Source: Chloroflexota bacterium
Lineage (GTDB): Bacteria > Chloroflexota > Anaerolineae > Anaerolineales > Villigracilaceae
Direction of reading: 5' to 3'
Assembly (NCBI GenBank): GCA_013388685.1
Contig: JACAET010000003.1
Span: 1 to 64,000, forward strand
DNA length: 64,000 nt
Shown: piece after piece, positions 23,516-32,400 of the stretch
How positions within the stretch are numbered: position 1 is the first letter of the stretch
How the letters are laid out: each line of letters begins with the position of its first letter
The notes under the pieces: generated by a model
Database searches by the model: none
What the model was told of the DNA's origin: nothing
What the model saw: the letters and a program-made list of their open reading frames with translations, nothing else
Translations under genes and position numbers: made by a program

Positions 23516-24910
23516 GCGCTTAGCCGCTCGGTTGTGCCTCTCGACAAGCTTTCCTTCGTCCACCGTGACGACGCTTCCTTCTTTGACGACAAACCTGCCT
23601 CCCACTACCGTATAATCCACCCGAACACTTCGACCGAACACGATCGCGGCGACAGGGTCATGCATGCCGCTGAATTCGATACGGTTCAGGTTCACGGCGA
23701 AAAAATCGGCGCATTTGCCCGCCTCGAGGCTTCCAATATCGTTTCGTCCCAGCACTGCCGCGCCGCCGCGCGTACCCAAATACACCGCCTCGCGCGCGGT
23801 CATCAGTTTTCGGACCTCCCCCCCAGCCCCTCTCCTGGCAGGAGAGGGGGGAGGACTGGCAGAAAAACCAGTGATCCCTTCTTTCACACGCGACAAGAGC
23901 ATTGCATTGCGGACCTCCGCCAGCAGGTGCGAGCCGTCGTTGGAAGCGGAGCCGTCCACGCCAAGACCGACGTTGACGCCCGCCTGACGATATTCTTTGA
24001 CCGGCGCGATGCCCGATGCCAGGCGCATGTTCGAAGTGGGACAGTGCGCCACGCCGCAATTGTGCCTGGCGAAGACTTTGATCTCCTCCTCGTTGACCCA
24101 GACCGCGTGCGCAAACCACACATCGCCACCCACCCAGTCCACTTCTTGCATGTACCCCACCGGGCGGCGACCGAATTTTTGCAGGCAGAATTGCTCTTCG
24201 TCCTCGGTTTCGGCAAGGTGGGTGTGAAGGTGCACGTCGTATTCGCGCGCCAATTTGGCAGACTGTCTCATCAAGTCCGATGTCACGCTGAAGGGCGAGC
24301 AGGGAGCAAGGACAATCTGCACCATCGAGCCGGGCTTCGGGTCGTGATATTGCTCGATGAGGCGCTGGGAGTCTTTCAGGATGTTCTCTTCGCTGTCCAC
24401 CACGCTGTCGGGGGGGAGCCCGCCTTTCGATTCGCCGAGGGACATCGAGCCGCGCGAGGCGTGCAGGCGGAGTCCGATCGCTTTTGCCGCGGCAATTTCA
24501 TCGTCGAGGCGAGAGCCGTTGGGGAAGAGGTAGAGGTGGTCGGAGGCGGTGGTGCATCCCGAAAGGGCGAGTTCGGTCAGGGCAGTTTGAGTCGAGATAA
24601 AGATGTCTTCGGGCTGGAGGCGCGCCCAAATCGGGTAGAGGGTTGTGAGCCAGTGGAAGAGGTTGGCGTCCTGCGCGGCGGGGACGGCACGCGTGAGGGT
24701 CTGGTAGAAGTGATGATGCGTGTTGACCAGCCCCGGCAGGAGGACGTGACCCGTGAGGTCGAGAACTTCGTCGGCGGTATTTGGCAAACCGGAAGTTTGC
24801 CCTACATGTTCGATGAAGCCGTCGCGAATAAAAAGACCACCATCCAACAATTCGGTTTGGCGGTCGTCCATGGTCAGGATGTGAGCGTGTTGGATGAGTA
24901 ACGTAGCCAT
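23501..24910 (-). CDS. 8-oxoguanine deaminase
   Basis: Converts 8-oxoguanine to uric acid, or is a close amidohydrolase relative (SsnA/TrzN group). It has 469 residues. Motifs match the Pseudomonas enzyme in order: PGLVNTHHHFYQTLTR at about 60-75, TLYPIWARLQPE, SGCTTASDHLYLFP, RGSMSLGESKGGLPP, LAPCSPFSVT, HTHLAETEDE, CPTSNMRLASG and LGVDGSASNDGS. Two stretches derive from dispersed repeats: VGQTSGLPN (36-44) and a proline-rich insertion at about 346-366. A sigma-70-like promoter and a TTGTCTGACAA palindrome lie upstream. First gene of the purine operon. Confidence 0.9.
   Translation of the reverse strand: MATLLIQHAHILTMDDRQTELLDGGLFIRDGFIEHVGQTSGLPNTADEVLDLTGHVLLPGLVNTHHHFYQTLTRAVPAAQDANLFHWLTTLYPIWARLQPEDIFISTQTALTELALSGCTTASDHLYLFPNGSRLDDEIAAAKAIGLRLHASRGSMSLGESKGGLPPDSVVDSEENILKDSQRLIEQYHDPKPGSMVQIVLAPCSPFSVTSDLMRQSAKLAREYDVHLHTHLAETEDEEQFCLQKFGRRPVGYMQEVDWVGGDVWFAHAVWVNEEEIKVFARHNCGVAHCPTSNMRLASGIAPVKEYRQAGVNVGLGVDGSASNDGSHLLAEVRNAMLLSRVKEGITGFSASPPPSPARRGAGGEVRKLMTAREAVYLGTRGGAAVLGRNDIGSLEAGKCADFFAVNLNRIEFSGMHDPVAAIVFGRSVRVDYTVVGGRFVVKEGSVVTVDEGKLVERHNRAAKRLLEG
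23812..23871. repeat. Dispersed proline-rich repeat inside the deaminase reading frame
   Basis: CCCCCAGCCCCTCTCCTGGC mirrored by AGGAGAGGGGGGAGG, read in frame as SASPPPSPARRGAGGEVRK. The residues on either side align with ordinary family sequence. Confidence 0.65.
24783..24801. repeat. Palindromic repeat inside the deaminase reading frame
   Basis: GGCAAAC, a five-base centre, then GTTTGCC. Read as part of VGQTSGLPN near the N-terminus, a peptide typical of in-frame palindromic repeats. Confidence 0.5.
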
Positions 24911-24948
24911 TGGTTGAGCGGCAGGGCAATGAACCGACTAGACCACAT

Positions 24949-24959
24949 TTGTCTGACAA
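24949..24959. promoter_or_regulatory. Palindromic operator TTGTCTGACAA, candidate GntR site
   Basis: A perfect 5-1-5 palindrome just downstream of the -10 box of the deaminase promoter, where a bound repressor would block transcription. Same consensus as 7481-7491. Confidence 0.65.
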
Positions 24960-24963
24960 CTCT

Positions 24964-24992
24964 AGTGTAGCAGAAGAGAATTAGGATGTCAA
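24964..24992 (-). promoter_or_regulatory. Promoter of the 8-oxoguanine deaminase operon
   Basis: Minus strand TTGACA (24987-24992), a 17-base spacer and TACACT (24964-24969). Consensus -35 and ideal spacing; the palindromic operator follows at about the transcription start. Confidence 0.75.
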
Positions 24993-25180
24993 ATGTAACA
25001 CGGGAGGAAATGGAAATGAGATCCCCCTGCAACGTTTTGCAATCAGCCGCAGCGTATCACGAATTTGTCTTCAAAAATTCGCGGAAAGCGGTGAAGTTCA
25101 TGGCTGGTTTTTTTACCGACAGGAAAGGGAGCCCCTACGGATAATGACCGCGTGTGATTCTGCCGCAGACGAGCTGGAGT

Positions 25181-26197
25181 TTAGCGGGAATCGAAGGAAA
25201 ACGACTTTCCCAGCATCATGCGATGGAACAAGTCCACAATTTCAGGGTCGAAATGTTTGCCGGATTGTTCCCGAATGTAGGCTAAGGCTTTTTCGGCGGA
25301 CCAAGCCGGGCGGTAGGGACGATCCGAAGTCAGCGCGTCCCAAACATCCACAACGGCAAACAGCCGCGCCGGGAGCGGTATTTCCTCCCCTTTCAATCCG
25401 CGCGGATAGCCGGTGCCGTCCCATTTTTCGTGGTGGCAGTAGGGAATATCCAACGCAGGATGCAGGTACGCGATGGGGAACAACATATCGTATGCCAGTT
25501 GGGGATGCTGGCGCATGAATTCCCATTCGCTCTCGTCCAGAGAGGACGGTTTGAGCAGGATGTGATCGGGGATGCCCAATTTGCCGATATCGTGAAGGAG
25601 CGCTCCGCGCCGGATATGCGTCAATGGTTCGCCCCGAAGACCGTACGCTTCGGCAAGTTCCAGAGCCAGTTGTGTGACGCGTTGTGTGTGCCCCTCGGTT
25701 TCCTTATCCCTCAAATCCATGGCGCGCGACCAGCCGACGATGGTGGCGTCATACGCATCCAGCAAATTCTGATGCGCCTGCTGTAATTGTCTGCGTTCTT
25801 CCAGCAGTTTGTGATAACGGTTCAGGCGCGTGATGTTCTTCAGGCGGGCACGCAGTTCGTGACGATCGAAGGGTTTCGTGATGAAATCGTCCGCGCCGGA
25901 TGCCAACCCCTTCAGCAGGGAGTGCCGATCGTCGAGGGCGGTCAGAAACAGGATGGGAACCTCAGCCAGCTGTTCTTCCTTTCGGATCGTCCGACATACC
26001 TCGAAGCCGTCCATGCCAGGCATCATGATGTCGAGAAGGATCACATCCGGCTGCATGGCTTTTGCCTGTTCGATCGCCTGATAACCGTTTTCCGCCACTG
26101 CGAGCAGGTAACCTTCCGGTTCCAGGATGGAAATCAAAGTTTCGCGATTGGACGGTTCATCGTCCACGATCAGAATGGTGTTGGTCATTCCGTTCAT
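25181..26197 (-). CDS. Response regulator with HD-GYP phosphodiesterase domain (RpfG type)
   Basis: A 338-residue output protein. The REC domain (1-125) has phospho-acceptor D56 and K108. A coiled linker at about 125-150 leads to the HD-GYP domain (150-330) with LLHDIGKLGIPD (HD at 202-203) and HHEKWDGTGYP (GYP at 263-265), as in active cyclic-di-GMP phosphodiesterases. AGAGG precedes the ATG, which overlaps the upstream kinase gene by four bases. Last gene of the five-gene signalling operon, so it likely turns its signals into c-di-GMP changes. Confidence 0.93.
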   Translation of the reverse strand: MNGMTNTILIVDDEPSNRETLISILEPEGYLLAVAENGYQAIEQAKAMQPDVILLDIMMPGMDGFEVCRTIRKEEQLAEVPILFLTALDDRHSLLKGLASGADDFITKPFDRHELRARLKNITRLNRYHKLLEERRQLQQAHQNLLDAYDATIVGWSRAMDLRDKETEGHTQRVTQLALELAEAYGLRGEPLTHIRRGALLHDIGKLGIPDHILLKPSSLDESEWEFMRQHPQLAYDMLFPIAYLHPALDIPYCHHEKWDGTGYPRGLKGEEIPLPARLFAVVDVWDALTSDRPYRPAWSAEKALAYIREQSGKHFDPEIVDLFHRMMLGKSFSFDSR

Positions 26198-27693
26198 GCC
26201 AGCCTCTTTGCAGATAGCGCTTCGCGTTCCTCCGCCTGCGCTTCAGGGATGTTCAATTCCACCGTCACCCCCGCGCCGGTTTCACGGTTCATGATCCGGC
26301 AGGAACCGCCCGCCCCCCAGACAATGGCATTGACGGTGGAAAGCCCCAATCCCATGCCGGGCGCCTCTCCGGTAAAATCCTTTTCGCCCTGATAATAAGG
26401 CAACATGGCAATGGACAATTGCCGGGGAGATAACGAGACTCCGTCATCGCTGATGCGCAGGAGGAACTGTCCCCCTTCGGGTTGCAGGACATCCACCGTC
26501 ACAGACGGCGTTCCCTTCGGATGGAATTTTTTGGAATTCCCCAGGATTTCCCAAAGCACGACCTCCAGTGATTGGAGGGATAACGCCAGTTTCGCCTGCC
26601 GGGCGCCGCCCGCGATTGTCACTGCCGGGGCGGTCATCCCGACCTCCGCCGCAATCCTTTCCAGCAGTGAAGACAATTCCGATAAGGCAAACCCGCCTTG
26701 TGCGGAAACGGGAGAAATGTTCGAGTATTTCAAAATGCGGTCGAGGGTTTCCTGCAGTCGTTTTGCTCCGCGCAAGGCGGTAAGCGCAAACTGCGAAATA
26801 TCGTCCGCCGACATTTTGGGAGCCATGCGGGCAAGCAGGTCGAGGCTCGAAACGATATGAGTGACCGGTGTGCGTATTTTGTGGGTAATCGCCTCGCCGA
26901 AACTGCGCGTGTTTCGCCGATTCAAAATTTCCGCCGTCACGTCCCGCAGGCGGATGATTCGGGTGCGGGGCGACCCCTCAACCATGGCGGGAGGCTCGAA
27001 AATTGCCGCCTCCAGCCAGAATTCATGGGCGGTCTCGGATTCGGGACGAACCAGAAATCGGTTTTGCGTATTGTCGGCGAAGGAGGAGGGCCAGCCTGCC
27101 CATGCCGGTTCGGGATGCAGCCTGTACTGGCGGGATACGATGTCCAGAAAGGTTTCGGGGATGGACTGGTTCGAATCCGCCTCCAGTCCAAGATAGAACC
27201 GGGCGCGCTGGTTGGCAAAGAGGATATGGTCGTCCGTCCGGACTTGCAGATACCCGTCGCTGGCTTTTTCGGCAATCCAGGAGGTGATCATATCCCGTTC
27301 GTGCAGGAGGCGGTAGCGATTGAGGCGTGTAATGGTGCGCACGCGGGCGCGCAGTTCAGCCCGATCGAACGGTTTGGTGATGAAATCGTCGGCTCCGGCA
27401 TCCAGACAGGCGATACGCATGTTTCGGTCGTCGAGAGCGGTAATCATCACCACCGGCACTTCGGCCAGTTCCCGGTCCTTGCGCAGTTGCTGACAAACCT
27501 GCATGCCGTCCATTTCGGGCATCATCAAGTCGAGGAGAATCAGATCGGGTTTGAGAGCGGCGGCTTTTTTCAACGCCTCCCTGCCATTGACGGCATATTC
27601 CAGAACATATCCCTGATTGAAAAGGACGGATTCCATGACATTCCGTCCGGCGGGTTCGTCATCCACAATGAGAATGATGGGCTTCATATACAA
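26194..27693 (-). CDS. Response regulator / PAS / histidine kinase fusion
   Basis: A 499-residue protein: REC domain (1-125, D55), PAS-like domain (about 138-258), histidine kinase dimerisation helix with H-box THKIRTPVTH (H271), then HATPase with N-box EILGNSKKFHPKG, a DDG G1 box and GMGLGLSTV G2 box. The H-box departs from SHELRTPL but keeps the His and RTP. It overlaps the HD-GYP gene by four bases. A GAGG site lies before the ATG. Input REC plus kinase suggests a relay step within the operon. Confidence 0.9.
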   Translation of the reverse strand: MYMKPIILIVDDEPAGRNVMESVLFNQGYVLEYAVNGREALKKAAALKPDLILLDLMMPEMDGMQVCQQLRKDRELAEVPVVMITALDDRNMRIACLDAGADDFITKPFDRAELRARVRTITRLNRYRLLHERDMITSWIAEKASDGYLQVRTDDHILFANQRARFYLGLEADSNQSIPETFLDIVSRQYRLHPEPAWAGWPSSFADNTQNRFLVRPESETAHEFWLEAAIFEPPAMVEGSPRTRIIRLRDVTAEILNRRNTRSFGEAITHKIRTPVTHIVSSLDLLARMAPKMSADDISQFALTALRGAKRLQETLDRILKYSNISPVSAQGGFALSELSSLLERIAAEVGMTAPAVTIAGGARQAKLALSLQSLEVVLWEILGNSKKFHPKGTPSVTVDVLQPEGGQFLLRISDDGVSLSPRQLSIAMLPYYQGEKDFTGEAPGMGLGLSTVNAIVWGAGGSCRIMNRETGAGVTVELNIPEAQAEEREALSAKRLA

Positions 27694-27759
27694 CCTCGCA
27701 GTCGAGCCTCGGAAGCATCATAAAATATTCCGCCTGCCTGCCCATTGGGGAAAGTCCTA

Positions 27760-28425
27760 CTATTCCGGAGTTGTTTCCTCGCCGCCGGCGTCCACCAGGC
27801 GGTATTTGACCGCCGCCCGCACCAACCCGGCAATGTTTCGAACCTTCAGTTTTTCCATCAGGCTGGCGCGGTGTTTTTCGATTGTTTTCTCTGAAACGAA
27901 CAACATGCGCGCGATTTCAGCGCTGGTATATTCCTCGGCAATGAGTTGGAGCACCTCCTTTTCGCGCGGGGAAAGCCTGTCCACCGGCGCGCCGGTATGC
28001 AAACCCGGACGGATGGCGCTTTCGACGACAATTTCCGAAATGGGACTGCTCAGGTACGTCTTTCCCGCCGCCACCGCACGAACCGCCCAAAGCAGTTCGT
28101 CACTGAGGGAGGATTTGAGAATGTACCCGCGAACGCCCTGTTGCAGCGCCTGGTGGACAAAGCCCGCATCCGCATACATGGAAAGCAAAAGCACCTTTGC
28201 GGGGAGCTTGAGGTCTCGAATCTGCCCAGCCGCCTGTATGCCGTTCAGGCGCGGCATCATGATGTCCATGATCAGGACATCGGGTCTTAGATCCCGAGTC
28301 ATGTCAACGGCTTCCTGCCCGTTCGAGGCTTCTCCCAGAACGTGGATGTCGCCGCTTCGTTCCAGCAGGGCGCGAATCCCGGCTCGCACCAACCCATGGT
28401 CTTCGGCAATCACAACCCTGATCAT
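27760..28425 (-). CDS. NarL/FixJ family response regulator
   Basis: A 221-residue transcription factor: REC domain (1-120, D54 in LIMDIMMP) and a C-terminal LuxR-type helix-turn-helix (about 155-215, LSPREKEVLQLIAEEYTSAE and the following SEKTIEKHRASLMEKL). Its ATG overlaps the stop of the HisKA_3 kinase gene by four bases with GGGAGG upstream, so that kinase is its probable partner. Target genes are unknown. Confidence 0.93.
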   Translation of the reverse strand: MIRVVIAEDHGLVRAGIRALLERSGDIHVLGEASNGQEAVDMTRDLRPDVLIMDIMMPRLNGIQAAGQIRDLKLPAKVLLLSMYADAGFVHQALQQGVRGYILKSSLSDELLWAVRAVAAGKTYLSSPISEIVVESAIRPGLHTGAPVDRLSPREKEVLQLIAEEYTSAEIARMLFVSEKTIEKHRASLMEKLKVRNIAGLVRAAVKYRLVDAGGEETTPE

Positions 28426-29489
28426 GCCGCCTCCCGAGCCTCAGGGGCTTCCTCCGGCAGAGAAAGTTGCGCCATCACCACTGTGCCGCGCACCGGGCTG
28501 GAACTGATCTTGAATACGCCCCCGGCAATGACCAATCGTTCCTGCAAGCCTCTCAGCCCAAGACTGCCGGGCTGAATTTTCTCTTTGTCGAAACCGCAGC
28601 CGTTGTCCTGAACGGTGAGCGAGAGGATCCTGCCCTCCAGGGTCAGGTCCACCCAGACACAGTCGGCTTTGGCATGTTTGACGACGTTGGTCAACGCCTC
28701 TTGAAGGACGCGGTACAAGGTCAGCGCATGCGTATCGGGGATGGAGGCTGGAATTTCATCCGCTTCGAAACTGACTTGAATGTTGGTTCGCCGTGAGAAC
28801 TCCGCGCAATACGCCTGTATGGCGTCCTTCAAACCGAGAGCCTCCAGCAATGGAGGTCTCATGCCCTGCGCCAGTTCGCGGACTTTGACAGAGATCTCGT
28901 GCGCCTGGCGATGGAGCGCCTGCAGGCGTTCGGGAAGTTCCGCCTGCGGGACGGGGAGGCTTTCCTGCAGGTTGCGGATTTCGAGCATGAGCGAGGTGAG
29001 CGCCTGCCCAAGATCGTCATGAAGTTCGCGGGAGATGCGGCGGCGTTCCTGTTCCTGGGCGGTGACGGCACGGTCTGCCATGAGGCGCAGGTTTTCGCGT
29101 TGTTCCATGAGGGTGTTGTAACGGTTCAGGCGCGTGATGGTGCGCACGCGGGCGCGCAGTTCGGCGCGGTCCACCGGCTTGGTGAGAAAGTCGTCTGCTC
29201 CGGCTTCGATACCGCGCAGCAACGAGGCGCGGTCGTCCAGGGCGGTGAGAATGACGATGGGCGCCTCCGCAAGTTGCGGCGTGGAGCGAATGCGGCGGCA
29301 GACCTCGAAACCGTCCATGTGGGGCATCATCACATCCAACAGGATGAGATCGGGGTGAAGTCGTTCGGCTTTTTCGAGCGCTTCGGCGCCGTTTTTTGCC
29401 GTTTCGAGGGAATAGGACTCATGCTCCAGCATGGAGAGCAGGGTTTCGCGGGCGCTGGGTTCGTCATCCACAATCAGAATGGTGGTCAT
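28422..29489 (-). CDS. Response regulator / HisKA_3 (NarX-like) histidine kinase fusion
   Basis: A 355-residue protein with an N-terminal REC domain (D52) and a DesK/NarX-type kinase: dimerisation helix ERRRISRELHDDLGQ (H157) and HATPase with QEALTNVVKHAKA, DNGCGFD and GSLGLRGL boxes. HisKA_3 kinases normally phosphorylate NarL-type regulators, and one is encoded immediately downstream with a four-base overlap. No transmembrane segment, so it is cytoplasmic and probably driven through its REC domain by the hybrid kinase upstream. Confidence 0.92.
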   Translation of the reverse strand: MTTILIVDDEPSARETLLSMLEHESYSLETAKNGAEALEKAERLHPDLILLDVMMPHMDGFEVCRRIRSTPQLAEAPIVILTALDDRASLLRGIEAGADDFLTKPVDRAELRARVRTITRLNRYNTLMEQRENLRLMADRAVTAQEQERRRISRELHDDLGQALTSLMLEIRNLQESLPVPQAELPERLQALHRQAHEISVKVRELAQGMRPPLLEALGLKDAIQAYCAEFSRRTNIQVSFEADEIPASIPDTHALTLYRVLQEALTNVVKHAKADCVWVDLTLEGRILSLTVQDNGCGFDKEKIQPGSLGLRGLQERLVIAGGVFKISSSPVRGTVVMAQLSLPEEAPEAREAA

Positions 29490-32400
29490 GCGGGATCCCT
29501 CTTCTCTGCGGACAGGTGGGATTGGATGATTTGATTCAGGGTCTTAAGTTCTACGGGTTTGCTGATGTAGTCGCTCATGCCGGCTTCGAGACAGCGTTCG
29601 CGGTCGCCTTTCATGGCAAGCGCGGTGAGGGCAATGATCGGGGTGTGCTGGAGCGAGGAAATTTTTCGAATTCTGCGGGTGGCTTCCAACCCGTCCATGA
29701 CCGGCATTTGCACATCCATCAGGATCAGGCTGGGTTGGATCGCTGCAGCCTGCGCGACTGCCTCAACGCCGTTCGGGGCGACTCTGACTCGATAACCGGC
29801 ATGTTCGAGGTAATCCCGAATGAGCATCACGACTTCGTCGGTATCCTCCACCAGCAGGATGGTGTAATTTTGATTGTTGGAATCCGGCTTTCCCGGCGCC
29901 ACTTTGCCGGTTTTCCATTCCGGGAGCGGACCGGTGACGAGCGCCGATTCCCAGGGGAGGCTGATGGTGAAGCGGCTTCCTGTGCCGGGCTGGCTTTCCA
30001 CGCCTACGCTTCCGCCGTGCATCGCCGCCAGTTTTGCCACCAGCGCCAGCCCCAGCCCGGTGCCGCCCGCCTTGCGCGCCAGATCTGAGTCCAGCTGTGT
30101 AAACGGTTTGAAAAGGCGGGGCAGGTCTTCTTCGCGAATGCCGATGCCCGTATCCCAGACGGCAAAGGTGAGGATGTTATTTTCACGGTCGCCGCGCACT
30201 TGCAAGCCGATTTTGCCGTTCTCCGGCGTAAATTTGACGGCGTTGCCCAGCAGGTTGACCAGCATTTGTTTGAGGCGGCGTTCATCCGCCCAGATGGCGC
30301 CGATGCCGGCGTCCATATCGAAAAAGACCTGATGGTTCTTCTTTTGTGCCAGTTGTTTGACCATGCGCAGGCACGATTGGCAGACCGCCGTCACATCCAC
30401 CTTTTCGCGGCTGAGGGCAATCTGCCCGGCTTCGATCTTGGCGAGATCGAGGATGTCGTTGATGAGTTCGAGCAGGTGCTGTCCGCTTTCGCGGATGGTG
30501 GCGATATATTTTTGCTGTTTGTCGCTCAACGGTCCGGCGGTTTGTTCCGCCAGGCTGTCGGAGAGACCGATGACGGCATTGAGCGGGGTGCGCAGTTCGT
30601 GGCTCATGTTGGCGAGGAATTCGTCCTTGACGCGCAAGGCGCGTTCCAATTTGTAGTTGGCACGGCGCAGGTCGGCGGTGCGCGCCTCGATGCGTTTTTC
30701 GAGTTCGGCGTGCGATTCGCGCAGTTTTTCCTCCGCCGATTTGCGCTCGGCAAGCTCGCGTTGGTATGACGCGAATAAGTGGGCATTATCCACGGCGATG
30801 GCTGCCTGCCCCGCCAGCGCTTCGAGGGTACCGAACCACTCGTCGTTCGGCCACAGGATGGAACGGTTGAAGATTTCCAGCACACCCACCACCTTGCCTT
30901 TTACGATCAAGGGCATGCCGTAATAACTGACAAAATTTTCTCCCTTCAAAAAACCGGTCTGGAAGAGGTGTGACCGGAGGCGCGTGAGATCGGGGATGGC
31001 AATGAGCCGCATCTCCCGTACCGCCTGTCCGGCATAACTTTCCGTCAACCGGACGGTTTCCTTTTCGGGTTTGAGGATGAAACCATGCCCAGCCTCGAAC
31101 TTCAGAATGCCGGCGGCCGCATCGAGGAGCAAAATATCGGCGGCATCCACAGACAAGAGTTTGAGCAGGCGGGAGAGCAGGAAGTTCAGGCTGACCCGCA
31201 TGTCGAAGTTGGAGGTGATCGCCTGGTCAATCTCGCGCAGGGCGGCAAGACGTTCGATGTGCTGATCGAGTTTTGCCTGCGCCTGTTTACGGCTGGTGAT
31301 ATCCTGCTTGACGCCGATGAAGTGTGTAACCTGTCCCTGTGAATCGAGCAAGGGGGTGATGGTTTGTTCTTCGTGGTAGAGCGAGCCGTCTTTGCGTTTG
31401 TTGATGAGTTCTCCACGCCAGACCCGCCCCGAAAGGATGGTATCCCAAAGCTGCCTGTAGAACGCCTGATCCTGCACGCCGGAGTAGAGGAGGCGCGGGG
31501 TTTTGCCCACCGCTTCCTCAAGGGTGTAGCCGGTCAGGCGGGTATAGGCGCTGTTGATCCACAAAATAGTGCCGCTGCGATCGGTGATGACGATGGCGTT
31601 ATCGGTGGATTCGAGGGCGGCGCTTTGCAGGCGCATGACGGCTTCCGCCTCTTTGATTTCGGTAACATCCTGAATGATGCCCTGCATGCGGAGCGGTTTT
31701 CCGCTTTCGTCTGTTTGGACGGAGGCGGAGTCGCGCACCCACACGATGCGCCCGTCACGGGTGAACATGCGGTATTCCTCGGCAAACAGCGCGCCCTGCT
31801 GCATGCAGGCAAGGTAATGGTTGATGACCCTTTCACGGTCTTCGGGGTGGATGCTTTGAACCCAGATGTCGAAATCGCCCGCCATCCACTCCTCGGGCGA
31901 ATAACCGAGAAGTTCCTGAATGCGCGGGCTGACAAAGCGCGTGACCGGCAGTTCCGTGCGGGCATCGTCCAGATAAACGACGACGGGAATTTGATCCACG
32001 AGAGAGCGGTATTTTTCCTCGTTTTCTGCCAGGGCTTTTTCGAATTTGATGCGTTCGGACAGTTCGGATTGCAATTCCTCGAACAGGCGCGCGTTGTCGA
32101 GGGCGACGGCGGCTTGCACGGCAATCGTCGAAAGCAGGCGTTCGTCTTCCTCGGTAAAGGCATTTTCCTTTTCGCTTTCCACGTTGATGCATCCGATGGT
32201 CTGGTCGAAGATGCGAATCGGAACATACAACCCCGATTTCATCCCCGTGTAGGTTTCCACATATCTAGGGTCGTCCTCGAGATTCGATACGCGCAAGTGC
32301 AGTCCATGTTCGATCACCCAGCCCGCCAAGCCCTGCCCGACACGCGTCACGGTGGTTCTCAACCGCGCGGGGTCCTGCAAATCGTCCGTCTGACTGTACG

